NCBI GenBank assembly: GCA_000773965.1
Contig: JRUP01000035.1
Location: 1-64,000, forward strand
Reading direction: 5' to 3'
Length of the DNA stretch: 64,000 bases
Source of the DNA: Enterobacter cancerogenus
Lineage (GTDB): Bacteria > Pseudomonadota > Gammaproteobacteria > Enterobacterales > Enterobacteriaceae
The position numbers and the translations under genes were made by a program. Of the stretch, positions 25,728 through 34,237 are shown piece by piece. The notes under the pieces were generated by a model. It saw only the letters and a list, made by a program, of their open reading frames with translations, was not told the origin of the DNA and ran no database searches. How positions within the stretch are numbered: the first letter of the stretch is position 1; every line of letters starts with the position of its first letter.

Positions 25728-26860
25728 GGCTGCATTACCGCCTTATCAATGTTGCTGGCGATTTGCACCGTCATGCCGGGGCGTAAGTTATTCGCACCTT
25801 CATTCACCACTTTAGTGCCCTGTGCGAGTCCATTGATCACCGCCAGCGACTGCTGCACGCGTAGCAGTGTAATGGTTTGTGCTTGTGCCTGATTGTGCCC
25901 ATCAATCACATAGACGAAGTGACCATCAGGGCCGTTTTGCACGGCTTGCGGCGGCAACACCACGGCATCGGGCGTGACGCCCGCATCAACCTTGACGTTC
26001 TGGAACAGACCCGGCCACAGCAGGTGTTGATGGTTATCGAAGTGCGCTTTAAGCGTAATGGTGCCGCTGGTGGTGCTGACGCTGTTATCGATAAAATCGA
26101 GGGTGCCTGGCGTTGGCTTACCGCTGGCGTCCTCCACCCAGACCGTCACCGGGCCTTGTGACTGAGCAGCCAGTACGGGCTTTAGATCGTTCTCAGGCAG
26201 GGTGAACGCGACACCAATCGGGTCGAACTGAATGAGCGATACCAGAGGCAAGGTACTGCCGGGTTGCACCAGGCTGCCGGGATGCACATTCAGCGCCCCG
26301 GTTTTTCCACCAACAGGTGCGGTAATGCGCGTATAGCTGAGGTTGACCTGTGCGGTTTGCACATCTTGCTGTGCGGCCTTGAACTGAGCCTGATACTGCT
26401 GAAGGTTACTTTGCAGCGTGTCCCAGTCAGACAAAGAGATGTAGTTTTTCGCTTTTAACAGGCGACCGCGTTGCAGATCATTCTGTGCTTTCACCAGTAA
26501 CGCTTTGGATTCCCCTGCCGCGGCCACCGCCCGATCATAGGCAGCCTGTTGGCTGGCATCATCGAGCGTAAACAGTTGCTGCCCGGCTTTTACGAAATCC
26601 CCTTCATGGAAATCGACACTTTTCACCGTGCCAGTGAGTTGCGCCTGGATTTCCACCTGGTTGAGTGGCACCACATGGCCCTGTGTTGCCAGCGTAATCG
26701 GCAGCGGTTTCACCGTGGCACTGATCATGCTCACCAGCACCGGGGCGTGGGCGGGTTTCACGGCCGCATCGGCCGGTTGTTTCGGCCAGAAATACCAGCC
26801 GCTCCCGCCGACGATCAAGCCGACCATCAGCAGAAGGGAGTGTTTAGATTGAAAAGCCAT
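25724..26860 (-). CDS. RND membrane-fusion protein (MdtA-like)
   Basis: 378 residues from MAFQSKHSLLL, with GAGG 4 nt before. One N-terminal membrane anchor (LLLMVGLIVGGSGWYFW), a lipoyl half-motif GTVKSVDFHEGDFVKAGQQLFTLDD, an alpha-helical hairpin with coiled-coil character, the second lipoyl half (RITAPVGGKTGALNVHPGSLVQPG) and a beta-barrel. It joins the inner pump to an outer-membrane channel. First gene of the operon, 69 nt after an exact CusR-type palindrome. Confidence 0.9.
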   Translation of the reverse strand: MAFQSKHSLLLMVGLIVGGSGWYFWPKQPADAAVKPAHAPVLVSMISATVKPLPITLATQGHVVPLNQVEIQAQLTGTVKSVDFHEGDFVKAGQQLFTLDDASQQAAYDRAVAAAGESKALLVKAQNDLQRGRLLKAKNYISLSDWDTLQSNLQQYQAQFKAAQQDVQTAQVNLSYTRITAPVGGKTGALNVHPGSLVQPGSTLPLVSLIQFDPIGVAFTLPENDLKPVLAAQSQGPVTVWVEDASGKPTPGTLDFIDNSVSTTSGTITLKAHFDNHQHLLWPGLFQNVKVDAGVTPDAVVLPPQAVQNGPDGHFVYVIDGHNQAQAQTITLLRVQQSLAVINGLAQGTKVVNEGANNLRPGMTVQIASNIDKAVMQP

Positions 26861-26928
26861 GGTGCCTCGACGAGCGTTGTCATTTTTCACAAGTTTATCG
26901 AAGGCCACCGAACAGAATGGAAAGAGGC

Positions 26929-26948
26929 AGATGACAAATTTGTCATCT
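26929..26948. promoter_or_regulatory. CusR-type operator of the RND operon
   Basis: A perfect 20-nt palindrome AGATGACAAATTTGTCATCT containing the CusR core ATGACAA-N2-TTGTCAT. It stands 69 nt before the fusion-protein start in an operon that ends with a CusRS-like pair. Confidence 0.75.
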
Positions 26949-26984
26949 TCAGATGCACAGATACTTCAGTGGGTTAGAAAAAGA

Positions 26985-27007
26985 AAAACGCCACAGTGTG
27001 GCGTTTT
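26985..27007 (-). terminator. Rho-independent terminator after the 32-residue gene
   Basis: Perfect 11-bp stem (AAAACGCCACA and reverse complement, one-base loop) followed on the minus strand by TTTTCTTTTTCT. It overlaps the stop codon of the small gene. Confidence 0.75.
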
Positions 27008-27104
27008 AGCGGGTGAACCAGATAGTCAGAAAACTCACGACGGCGAACAGGCTCACTGCAATCGCCAGATACTCGCTGGCGGGACGAACAAACATCGATT
27101 TCAT
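27006..27104 (-). CDS. Small membrane protein, 32 residues
   Basis: Reads MKSMFVRPASEYL followed by one hydrophobic helix (AIAVSLFAVVSFLTIWF) and ends TR. A GAGGA site lies 7 nt upstream and a strong terminator overlaps the stop, so it has the outfit of a real short gene. It lies between the iron-uptake genes and the RND operon; the latter's operator is about 60 nt downstream. No family recognised. Confidence 0.65.
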   Translation of the reverse strand: MKSMFVRPASEYLAIAVSLFAVVSFLTIWFTR

Positions 27105-27195
27105 AAAAATATCCTCGTGGTCATGAGGCTATTTTCGCGAATCAAGATTAACTCAACCTTAGGGCTAAACCCTGTGCGCCAGTTACCGCGAAAAA

Positions 27196-28299
27196 TCAAT
27201 TGTGCGTCCAGTAAGTGCCTGTTTCCGGGATGGGCAGAAATTGCTGGTTCATCTCCCGCAGCGTGTCATCGGGTGACAGATCGTGGAACAGCTGTGGATG
27301 GAACGTTTTGGCAAAAAATTCGGCGGCCAGCAGATGCCATGGGCTCATGTAGAAGTTTTGCCAGAAGGCGGCGGCGCGCTGCTGTTGCACGGCGGGCAGG
27401 GCCGAGACCGTGCTGTCCTGGGCTAACGCACGCAGGAAGGTGGTTTTGGCTTGTTCCGCATTCACCAGTGGCCCGAGTTGCAGCGCGCTGGTCTCTTCCG
27501 GGCCCGAAGATCCGGTGGCGATATAGATATCGGGATTAGCGGCAATCACTGCTTCCGGGTTGAGCTGACCAAACACGGCGGGGAAGCGACCGGCGGCAAT
27601 ATTGTCGCCCCCGGCGAAGGCGATCAAATCCGCCAGATTGCCATGCGCCACCGTGGTACAGCATTCGGCTTTCTTACCCAGATGTAATTGCAGCATCACT
27701 TTCGGCCGCGTACCGTGCCAGTTGGCTAAGCGATCGTGAATACGCTGCATGTGCTGCTGATAGAACGCGATAAAGCGTTCGCTTTTGGCTTCATCATTGA
27801 GTGCTGCACCGAGCGTACGCAGACTGGCAACGGTATTCGTCAGCGGATCAACGCGGAAATCGAGAAACAGCACTGGGATATTCGCGGCCTGTAGCTGCAG
27901 CATAAACTGCGAGTTATTGGGCGGAGTACGCGCATACACCGGCAGGATCACCAAATCCGGGTGCAGCGCGATAATCTTCTCTACGTTCAGCTGCGAGAAG
28001 TTAGAGTTGCCAATCTGGGTAATCTTGCCAATCTCCGGGAAGGCTTTGACGTAACGATCCCAGGTCTGTTTATCCAGATTGCGCAGATCTGCAGGCCAGC
28101 CCACCACCCGTTTCGCCGGGTTGCCGTCTTCCACCAGGGCGAGGGTATAGATCATCCGGCTTTCGCCAATCACAATCCGCTGTGGATTGTCCGGAACCTT
28201 CACCTGGCGTTGCAGGCTATCCGTCAGGGTTTTGCTCTGCGCCGCCAGTGGCAATAACAGCAGCAAAGTCAGTAGCACTCTATTCATCGCATTGCTCAC
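27196..28299 (-). CDS. Fe-siderophore/B12-type periplasmic binding protein
   Basis: 367 residues, class III binding protein (FepB/BtuF-like). Signal peptide MNRVLLTLLLLLPLAAQSK, then DSLQRQVKVPDNPQRIVIGESR typical of the first lobe, LNPEAVIAANPDIYIATGSSG, and a predicted long helix between lobes. GTG at 28299 has GGAG 6 nt upstream; an inner ATG 12 nt later is the alternative. It follows the TonB receptor by 35 nt. No permease or ATPase is encoded nearby, so it must work with a distant importer. The CCTTVAHG Cys pair is an unusual feature. Ligand not known, ferric chelate likely. Confidence 0.85.
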   Translation of the reverse strand: MSNAMNRVLLTLLLLLPLAAQSKTLTDSLQRQVKVPDNPQRIVIGESRMIYTLALVEDGNPAKRVVGWPADLRNLDKQTWDRYVKAFPEIGKITQIGNSNFSQLNVEKIIALHPDLVILPVYARTPPNNSQFMLQLQAANIPVLFLDFRVDPLTNTVASLRTLGAALNDEAKSERFIAFYQQHMQRIHDRLANWHGTRPKVMLQLHLGKKAECCTTVAHGNLADLIAFAGGDNIAAGRFPAVFGQLNPEAVIAANPDIYIATGSSGPEETSALQLGPLVNAEQAKTTFLRALAQDSTVSALPAVQQQRAAAFWQNFYMSPWHLLAAEFFAKTFHPQLFHDLSPDDTLREMNQQFLPIPETGTYWTHN

Positions 28300-28334
28300 A
28301 GTGGGCTCCGCCCTGAAAGGCGGAGCGCAACAGA

Positions 28335-30458
28335 TTAGAAGTCGACAGCGGCCTGTAAGTACATGACGCGCGGTTCACCCTCAATCACGCGCAGATTACC
28401 GGCGCTGGATTCGTAGTATTCTCGGTTGAACAGGTTTTTCACATTGAGCTTCAGCTGGGTGTGTTTACCGATCAACTGGCTGTCCCAGGCAATAAACGCA
28501 TCGGCCACGGTATAGGCGGGCATCACGAAGCTGTTTTCCGGATCGCCAGCACGAGTACCGACATAGCGTCCGCCGCCGCCCAGGCGCAGTTCACCCGGCA
28601 GCCAGGAGAAACGCAGGGTGTGGCTGAGATACAGGCTGCCCATATTGGTCGGTGCATTCACCAGACGGTTGCCGACGTTATCAGGATTCACGTTGTCGGA
28701 AACTATCTCGGTTTTGTCGTAGCTGTAGTTGGCTATCAGGTTCCAGTCAGGCGCAAACTCGCCGTTGACCTCCAGTTCCGCACCGGTCGAGCGTGCTTTG
28801 GGAATGTTGCGCGTCACGCCGTTGATGAAGATCGACATATCCTCTTCATCAATACGATACAGCGCCAGTGTGGCCGCCAGATTGGGCGCAACCTGCCACT
28901 TCGAACCGACTTCCCAGGTGGTACCTTTCTCGGTGGACGCCACGTTGCCGTCATCGTCGGTTTGGGTTGATGGCGTAAACGATTTGCTGTAGCTGCCGTA
29001 CAGTGAGACATCCGGCAATACTTTGTACACCACCCCCAACTGCGGCAGGAAAGCGTTGCCGCGATCGTTAAGTGTGCTTTCCGGATCGATAAAGCCGTTG
29101 CTGGAGGTCTGGGTATAGCGCTGGAAACGGCCACCCAACACCGCGATCCATTTATCCGTCAGGTGAATGCTGTCTTTGGCAAACACGGAACGGCTATAGA
29201 GATTGGTGCGCAGATTGCTCAGCGCATCGTTATAGGTGCTGTCGCTGACAATCGGCTCTTCGCCGTACACCGGATCGTACATATTGAAGGTGCGTGAAAC
29301 AGTGCCACGATAAGATCGCGCTTTATAGGTTTCGTTCTGCTCATAATCGACACCCACCAACAAGTCGTGCTGTATGCCCGCGATAGTAGGAGAACCGCTG
29401 ATATCCCAGGAGACATATTCCGTCTGATGGTTGAAGCCGCGGTTAGCATCAGCACGGCGCGAAACGATACCGGTGGTGGTGTTGATGGCGGTGGCGCGCA
29501 CTTCGTTACTGTCATAACGGCGCTGCATCCAGCCGTAGTTGAGATGCGTATCCCAGACATCATTGAGGTTGTAACCGTATGAGACGTTCAGGCGCTTGTT
29601 TTTGCCCCAGGCATGGTTCGCATTGTCGTCGAGACGACGGTTGTAAGGAATATCGACGGGTTTCCCGCCAATAAACGCCGTACCACGGTCGTAGGGCACA
29701 TCGTATTTATACTCGACGTAGCTGATGTTGAAGGACGCGCGATCGCCGTACCAGCTTAATGACGGCGCCAGCAGGGTATGTTCGTTAACGCCAAAGTTAC
29801 GCCAGTAATCCTCGCGCTGACGCTCTGCCACCATGCGGAAAGCAAAGCCGTTACCGAGCGGACCGGTGATATCGACCATGCCAGTGCCACCGCCGTAACT
29901 GCTGGATTCACCGCTGATGTGGGTGTTCCACTCGTATTGCGGCTTTTTACTCACCAGATTGATGATGCCGCCGGGATTCAGAATGCCGTACAGCAGCGAT
30001 GAGGATCCTTTCAGCACCTCAACATGATCGATGCTGGCATCCATGGTCAGACCCTGGTTACTGCGTACGCCGTCGATGAAGATTGAACCGTCGGTGTTGG
30101 AGCCGAAACCACGCTTAACAAAACCATCCTCTGTCCCCCCCAGCGTATTGCCCTGGGTGACACCACTGACGAATTTCACCGCATCATTCAGGCTGGTGAC
30201 CTGATAATCCTTCATCACTTGTGGCGTCACCACGCTGATTGACTGCGGTGTTTCGTTGCGTGGCGTTGAGGTGCGCAGTGTCGCCGCAGCATCGTCCTGG
30301 TTGTAGCTGCTGGAGGTGGTTTCCGGAGCGGCTGTCACGGTCAAGGTTTGATCCGCGCCGCTGGCTGAATAACTGTACAGCAGGGTGGAAGCCAGTAATA
30401 CCTGAGAGCCAGAGAGCGTATATTTTACCGCTGATGAAAATAAGCAAAGATACTTCAT
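28335..30458 (-). CDS. TonB-dependent siderophore receptor
   Basis: 707 residues. N-terminal signal region, TonB box near QTLTVTA, plug domain with RNETPQSISVVTPQVMKDYQ, FVKRGFG and IDHVEVLKGSSSLLYG...PGGIINLVSKKP, then a 22-strand barrel ending in the family signature ...LKLNVKNLFNREYYESS and a terminal Phe. The plug pattern is that of ferric hydroxamate/ferrichrome-type receptors (FhuA/FoxA/FcuA class). A Fur-like box lies 46-64 nt upstream of the ATG. Transcribed with the adjacent binding protein. Confidence 0.9.
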   Translation of the reverse strand: MKYLCLFSSAVKYTLSGSQVLLASTLLYSYSASGADQTLTVTAAPETTSSSYNQDDAAATLRTSTPRNETPQSISVVTPQVMKDYQVTSLNDAVKFVSGVTQGNTLGGTEDGFVKRGFGSNTDGSIFIDGVRSNQGLTMDASIDHVEVLKGSSSLLYGILNPGGIINLVSKKPQYEWNTHISGESSSYGGGTGMVDITGPLGNGFAFRMVAERQREDYWRNFGVNEHTLLAPSLSWYGDRASFNISYVEYKYDVPYDRGTAFIGGKPVDIPYNRRLDDNANHAWGKNKRLNVSYGYNLNDVWDTHLNYGWMQRRYDSNEVRATAINTTTGIVSRRADANRGFNHQTEYVSWDISGSPTIAGIQHDLLVGVDYEQNETYKARSYRGTVSRTFNMYDPVYGEEPIVSDSTYNDALSNLRTNLYSRSVFAKDSIHLTDKWIAVLGGRFQRYTQTSSNGFIDPESTLNDRGNAFLPQLGVVYKVLPDVSLYGSYSKSFTPSTQTDDDGNVASTEKGTTWEVGSKWQVAPNLAATLALYRIDEEDMSIFINGVTRNIPKARSTGAELEVNGEFAPDWNLIANYSYDKTEIVSDNVNPDNVGNRLVNAPTNMGSLYLSHTLRFSWLPGELRLGGGGRYVGTRAGDPENSFVMPAYTVADAFIAWDSQLIGKHTQLKLNVKNLFNREYYESSAGNLRVIEGEPRVMYLQAAVDF

Positions 30459-30503
30459 TAAGTTAAATCCGCATCAAAAAGGGAAATATTTAGAAGAGCG
30501 GAT

Positions 30504-30522
30504 GGTAATGAGATTGATTTCC
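30504..30522 (-). promoter_or_regulatory. Candidate Fur box for the TonB receptor
   Basis: GGTAATGAGATTGATTTCC matches 13 of 19 positions of the GATAATGATAATCATTATC consensus, at the expected distance from the receptor start. Confidence 0.5.
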
Positions 30523-30630
30523 ATTTACAACAAAATAATGCCGATTTTTCATCTCATTGACGTATTTTATTGATTATTTTTTTATTGGATTCTGCGGCAT
30601 AAAACACCTGCTTCATGCAACTGTTGTTAA

Positions 30631-30725
30631 TATGTAGTTTTTAAATGTACTGTTTTATCTAATATTATTCAAAAAATGTAGTAGTGAATGTAGTTTCATT
30701 AATCCTGATTTAATTTGACTACATT
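30631..30725. promoter_or_regulatory. Cluster of five TGTAGT-type 8-mers, candidate RpiR operators
   Basis: TATGTAGT (30631), AATGTACT (30644), AATGTAGT (30675 and 30687) and the reverse ACTACATT (30718) lie in 95 nt of an AT-rich 511-nt gap between the divergent receptor and RpiR genes. The half-site TGTAGT resembles that of HexR, an RpiR-family protein, so these are likely sites for the adjacent regulator. Apart from these and the Fur-like box the gap 30459-30969 holds no gene. Confidence 0.5.
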
Positions 30726-30969
30726 TTATCGACACTCACCTCTCACTCTCCAGTGGCGTTAATAGATTGGAGGCATTCATTTATTTTAATTAAATTAAGG
30801 TATTCTTAATTTTCATCGGAATAATACGTTTACTCCTGTCTCTGTTGCGAGGGGGAAGGGCGCATTCACGCTTTGCTTCGTGACCTGTTCTGGATTACTC
30901 TCGCGCTGCGTGACGTTGCGAAGGTCGCGTCTGGCAGCGTAACTTACTTATTAACAAGGTGTTTTAACC

Positions 30970-31881
30970 GTGACTGATTCCGTGCCTAAAACCAGCAAGC
31001 GGCCCTACGATCTCTACGGAGAGCGTTTTCACACCGCTAAACATCAGCTCACGCCGCGCCTGTTTAAAGTGGCGAATTACATCCATCAGCACCGGAGTGT
31101 GGTACTGGATAAAACCGCGCTGGGCATTGCCATCGATACCCAAACCTCGGATGCCACAGTGATCCGCGCCATTCAGGCGTTAGGATTCTCCGGTTTCCGC
31201 GACTTGAAGATTGTGATGGCGGAGTTCCTGGGCGTCACACAGCGCTCGCCGGCACGGGTGGCTTCCACGGTGAATGCCTTGTCACAGGATGCCAAAGGCA
31301 GTGTTGATTTTGTGCTGGATAGTTATCGTATTAGCTGCGATATGCTTGCCTCCAGCGACAATCGCCAGGCGATTCAGCAGGCGATCGACCTTTTGCAGCA
31401 GGCGGATCGCGTGGCTATTTTCGGCATTGGTGCGTCTGCAATACTGGCCGACTACACAGCCCGTCTGTTCAAACGTAATGGCACATCCTCATATGTACTG
31501 AATCGCACCGGCATTGCCCTCAGCGAACAAATTGCCGAGATGCGCCATGCCGATGTGTTGATCATGCTGGTACAAAGTAGCGCGCATCCGGAAGGGCTGG
31601 TAACGCTGGCCGAGGCTCAGCGGCTGGGAATGAAAATCATTGTGCTCACTGGCGCGCCAGACAGCATCTTTGCCCAACGCTCTGATGTCACCATTGAGAT
31701 TCCCCGCAGTCGTGACGCGGATAAAATGCCGGTACACGCTACGCCAATGATCTGTCTGGAAATTTTAGTGCTGGGGTTGGCGGCCACCACGCCGGTTGCC
31801 ACCATGGAAAGCATGAGCAAACTGTATGAGATCAGTAATGCCTTGACGCGCCCCGGCGCGCGTAAAACCAACAAGTCCTGA
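30970..31881 (+). CDS. MurR/RpiR-family transcriptional regulator
   Basis: 303 residues. N-terminal helix-turn-helix (LFKVANYIHQHRSVVLDK..IAIDTQTSDATVIRAIQALGFSGFRDLK) and a C-terminal SIS domain (VAIFGIGASAILADYTARLF, LIMLVQSSAHPEGLVTLAEA) that in this family binds sugar phosphates. Start is GTG with AAGGTG upstream. It is followed after 19 nt by fetA, so it is probably in one operon with an iron exporter, an uncommon partner for a sugar-phosphate sensor. Candidate operators lie upstream. Confidence 0.85.
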   Translation: MTDSVPKTSKRPYDLYGERFHTAKHQLTPRLFKVANYIHQHRSVVLDKTALGIAIDTQTSDATVIRAIQALGFSGFRDLKIVMAEFLGVTQRSPARVASTVNALSQDAKGSVDFVLDSYRISCDMLASSDNRQAIQQAIDLLQQADRVAIFGIGASAILADYTARLFKRNGTSSYVLNRTGIALSEQIAEMRHADVLIMLVQSSAHPEGLVTLAEAQRLGMKIIVLTGAPDSIFAQRSDVTIEIPRSRDADKMPVHATPMICLEILVLGLAATTPVATMESMSKLYEISNALTRPGARKTNKS

Positions 31882-31900
31882 ACCCATTTTGGAAGCGAAC

Positions 31901-32569
31901 ATGACCAGCGATTCTCCTCTGCTTGAAGTGCAGAGGGTTACTTATGCTATGCAAGGGCGAACCTTACTGGCACCTGTTTCACTGCAACTTAACGCAGGTG
32001 ATTTTTTGCTGCTGACCGGGCCCTCAGGCAGTGGAAAAAGCACGCTGTTGAAGATTCTGGCCTCGCTACTGGCCCCCACCGCTGGACAGATCCGCTTTGA
32101 GAACCGTGATATCGCCACGATAAAAGCGGAGCTGTATCGCCAGCAGGTATCATACTGTTTTCAAACGCCGCAGCTGTTTGGCGAGACAGTGTATGACAAT
32201 CTGGCGCTGCCATGGCAAATCCGTCAGCAGAAGCCATCGCGCGAGGCGCTTGTTGCGTCATTAGAGAGCGTGCATCTGGAGGCGGAGATGCTGGATAAAC
32301 AGGTTGAACAACTCTCCGGAGGTGAGAAACAGCGCGTGGGTTTACTGCGCAATCTGCAATTCTTGCCCAAAGTGTTGCTGTTAGATGAGGTGACGAGCGC
32401 ACTGGACGAAGAGAACAAGACGGTTGTCCAGCAGCTGATTCAGCAGCGGGTGCAGGAGCAACAGTTGGCGGTGGTGTGGATCAGTCACGATCCCGATGAG
32501 ATCCAGCATGCGGAGAACGTGCTGCGACTGACGGCACCGGAAAGAGGAGAGTCGCATGAGTCAGCATAA
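31901..32569 (+). CDS. fetA: Iron export ABC transporter ATPase FetA
   Basis: 222 residues from MTSDSPLLEV, chosen since GGAAG lies just upstream. Walker [11 protein letters not shown]-loop in YCFQTPQLFGETVYDNLALPW, signature LSGGEKQRVGLLRNL, Walker B VLLLDEVTSALDE. It is the size of FetA (YbbL) and overlaps fetB by 14 nt. FetAB exports iron and protects E. coli from iron-driven oxidative stress. Confidence 0.9.
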   Translation: MTSDSPLLEVQRVTYAMQGRTLLAPVSLQLNAGDFLLLTGPSGSGKSTLLKILASLLAPTAGQIRFENRDIATIKAELYRQQVSYCFQTPQLFGETVYDNLALPWQIRQQKPSREALVASLESVHLEAEMLDKQVEQLSGGEKQRVGLLRNLQFLPKVLLLDEVTSALDEENKTVVQQLIQQRVQEQQLAVVWISHDPDEIQHAENVLRLTAPERGESHESA

Positions 32570-33323
32570 TATTACCGACAGCTCACTGTTGTTGTCGCTG
32601 ATGCTGGTGGTAATCGCACTGATCATCAGCCAGAAAGAGAAGCTCGGCATGAGCAAAGACATCATCTGGAGCGTGTGCCGGGCCATTGTACAGTTAGTGA
32701 TTGTGGGTTACGTGTTGAAGTCGATCTTTGACCTCAACAACCGTTGGCTGACCATCCTGATGGTGCTTTTTATCTGCGTGAATGCGGCACTGAACGCGCG
32801 CAAACGCAGCCGCAACATCGACCACGCGCTAGCGATCTCCTTCGTGGCGATCACCACCGGCACTTCGCTCACCCTTACTATCTTGTTATTGAGTGGCGCC
32901 ATTGAGTTTATCCCAATGCAGGTAATCCCCATTTCCGGCATGATCGCGGGCAACGCCATGGTGGCGGTGGGTTTGTGCTACAGCAATCTTAATCAACGGT
33001 TTAGTGATAACCGGCAAAAGATTTTAGAGATGCTGAGCCTGGGCGCTTCGATAAAAGTGGCCTCGGGTCGGTTGATTCGTGACAGCATCCGCGCGGCGAT
33101 GATCCCCACGGTCGATGCCGCAAAAACCGTGGGGCTGGTGAGTCTTCCCGGCATGATGTCAGGATTGATTTTTGCCGGAATCGATCCGGTGAAAGCGATT
33201 AAATACCAGATTATGGTGACCTTTATGCTGATCGGTACCGCCAGCCTCTCGACCATCATTGCCGCGTATTTGTCGTATCGCCGTTTCTATACTGCGCGTG
33301 CACAGCTGAAGATCGGGATTTAA
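32556..33323 (+). CDS. fetB: Iron export ABC transporter permease FetB
   Basis: 255 residues, UPF0014/FetB family. About seven membrane spans; typical stretches include CRAIVQLVIVGYVLKSIF, RSRNIDHALAIS, ISGMIAGNAMVAVGLCYSNL and LVSLPGMMSGLIFAGIDPVKAIKYQIMV. It forms the exporter with FetA. The pair lies divergent from ferric-siderophore uptake genes, so import and export of iron meet at one intergenic control region. Confidence 0.92.
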   Translation: MSQHNITDSSLLLSLMLVVIALIISQKEKLGMSKDIIWSVCRAIVQLVIVGYVLKSIFDLNNRWLTILMVLFICVNAALNARKRSRNIDHALAISFVAITTGTSLTLTILLLSGAIEFIPMQVIPISGMIAGNAMVAVGLCYSNLNQRFSDNRQKILEMLSLGASIKVASGRLIRDSIRAAMIPTVDAAKTVGLVSLPGMMSGLIFAGIDPVKAIKYQIMVTFMLIGTASLSTIIAAYLSYRRFYTARAQLKIGI

Positions 33324-33329
33324 CTGGGT

Positions 33330-33354
33330 AGGGCGCGGCCCTTAGGGCCGCCCT
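33330..33354. terminator. GC-rich hairpin between convergent fetB and VOC gene
   Basis: AGGGCGCGGCCC and GGGCCGCCCT pair with a bulge and a short loop directly after the fetB stop; a few T follow on the plus strand. Probable two-way terminator. Confidence 0.5.
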
Positions 33355-33365
33355 GAATTTGAAGA

Positions 33366-34214
33366 TTACTGCTGAAACCGCAGTGCCACGCCAAAAGCAT
33401 GCTCAGCGCTGACGATCAGCGCGGATTCCTCTTCGTGGAACGGGATATCGCCCAGCAGCAAACTGGCTTTCACCTTGCGCAGATCCACACTGCGTAAGCT
33501 TAACGCCGCCATGCGTGCACTGCCGTTGTAATCGGGTGGTAATCCGGCGAAACGTTGTGTGACATAGCCGGCAGCCGCGAAGCGTACCGTCGCCACGCCG
33601 GCTTTTAATACGAAGGCACCTTGCTGGCAGACGGTGAGCGCATTCGCCCCAAACAGCCGACTGTATGGTTGTGCTGCCGCCGCAGGATCCTGCGCCACCA
33701 CCACAAACTCGACAATATCAGTCACGCCATTGGGATGCTGACGCCATGCATCCTGCCATACCGCGTGTGGGGTCTCGTGCTGGCAGAAGAAACTGCGCCC
33801 ATTCGGCACCAGCGCGGGTCTTAATTGCACGGTGCGGAAACGTGCCTGATCCTCATTGCCATCCGGCAACTGCACCGGACGGAAGAAGCTGGCAGGCACA
33901 GCGCCATCAATGTCCTGGCTCTCAAGATAACGCCATACTGCATCGGCATCCTCGGTCTTCCACACCAACCCGCTCAGGCCAATGGGTGACTGCCACACAT
34001 CCTGACGTAAACTGGCACGCCCCGGCTCGAAGCCGAGCAGCTCAAGATAGTTATCACCAAACACGGCCAGATGATTACTGGATCCGAGCGAATGGTGGCC
34101 GCGTTCGGTGAGCTGAAACCCCAACCGACGAAACAGCGCACTGGCCTCATCTAACTGATCGGCCACGTTGATCACCACGTGATCCAGACGGGGAATCGGT
34201 ACGGAAATCGCCAT
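33366..34214 (-). CDS. VOC/glyoxalase-like domain protein
   Basis: 282 residues from MAISVPIPRLDHVVINVADQLDEA, with a near-perfect AAGGAGG 6 nt upstream. Two halves each look like a vicinal-oxygen-chelate module: LDHVVINVADQLDEASALFRRLGFQLTERG first, and VTDIVEFVVVAQDPAAAAQPYSRLFG second. This is the Glyoxalase_3-type layout. Members bind metal and small oxygenated or sulfur compounds; the reaction is unknown. Last gene of the dipeptide-type ABC/monooxygenase operon. Confidence 0.78.
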   Translation of the reverse strand: MAISVPIPRLDHVVINVADQLDEASALFRRLGFQLTERGHHSLGSSNHLAVFGDNYLELLGFEPGRASLRQDVWQSPIGLSGLVWKTEDADAVWRYLESQDIDGAVPASFFRPVQLPDGNEDQARFRTVQLRPALVPNGRSFFCQHETPHAVWQDAWRQHPNGVTDIVEFVVVAQDPAAAAQPYSRLFGANALTVCQQGAFVLKAGVATVRFAAAGYVTQRFAGLPPDYNGSARMAALSLRSVDLRKVKASLLLGDIPFHEEESALIVSAEHAFGVALRFQQ

Positions 34215-34237
34215 CGCTTTCCTCCTTGCTCTCATGG

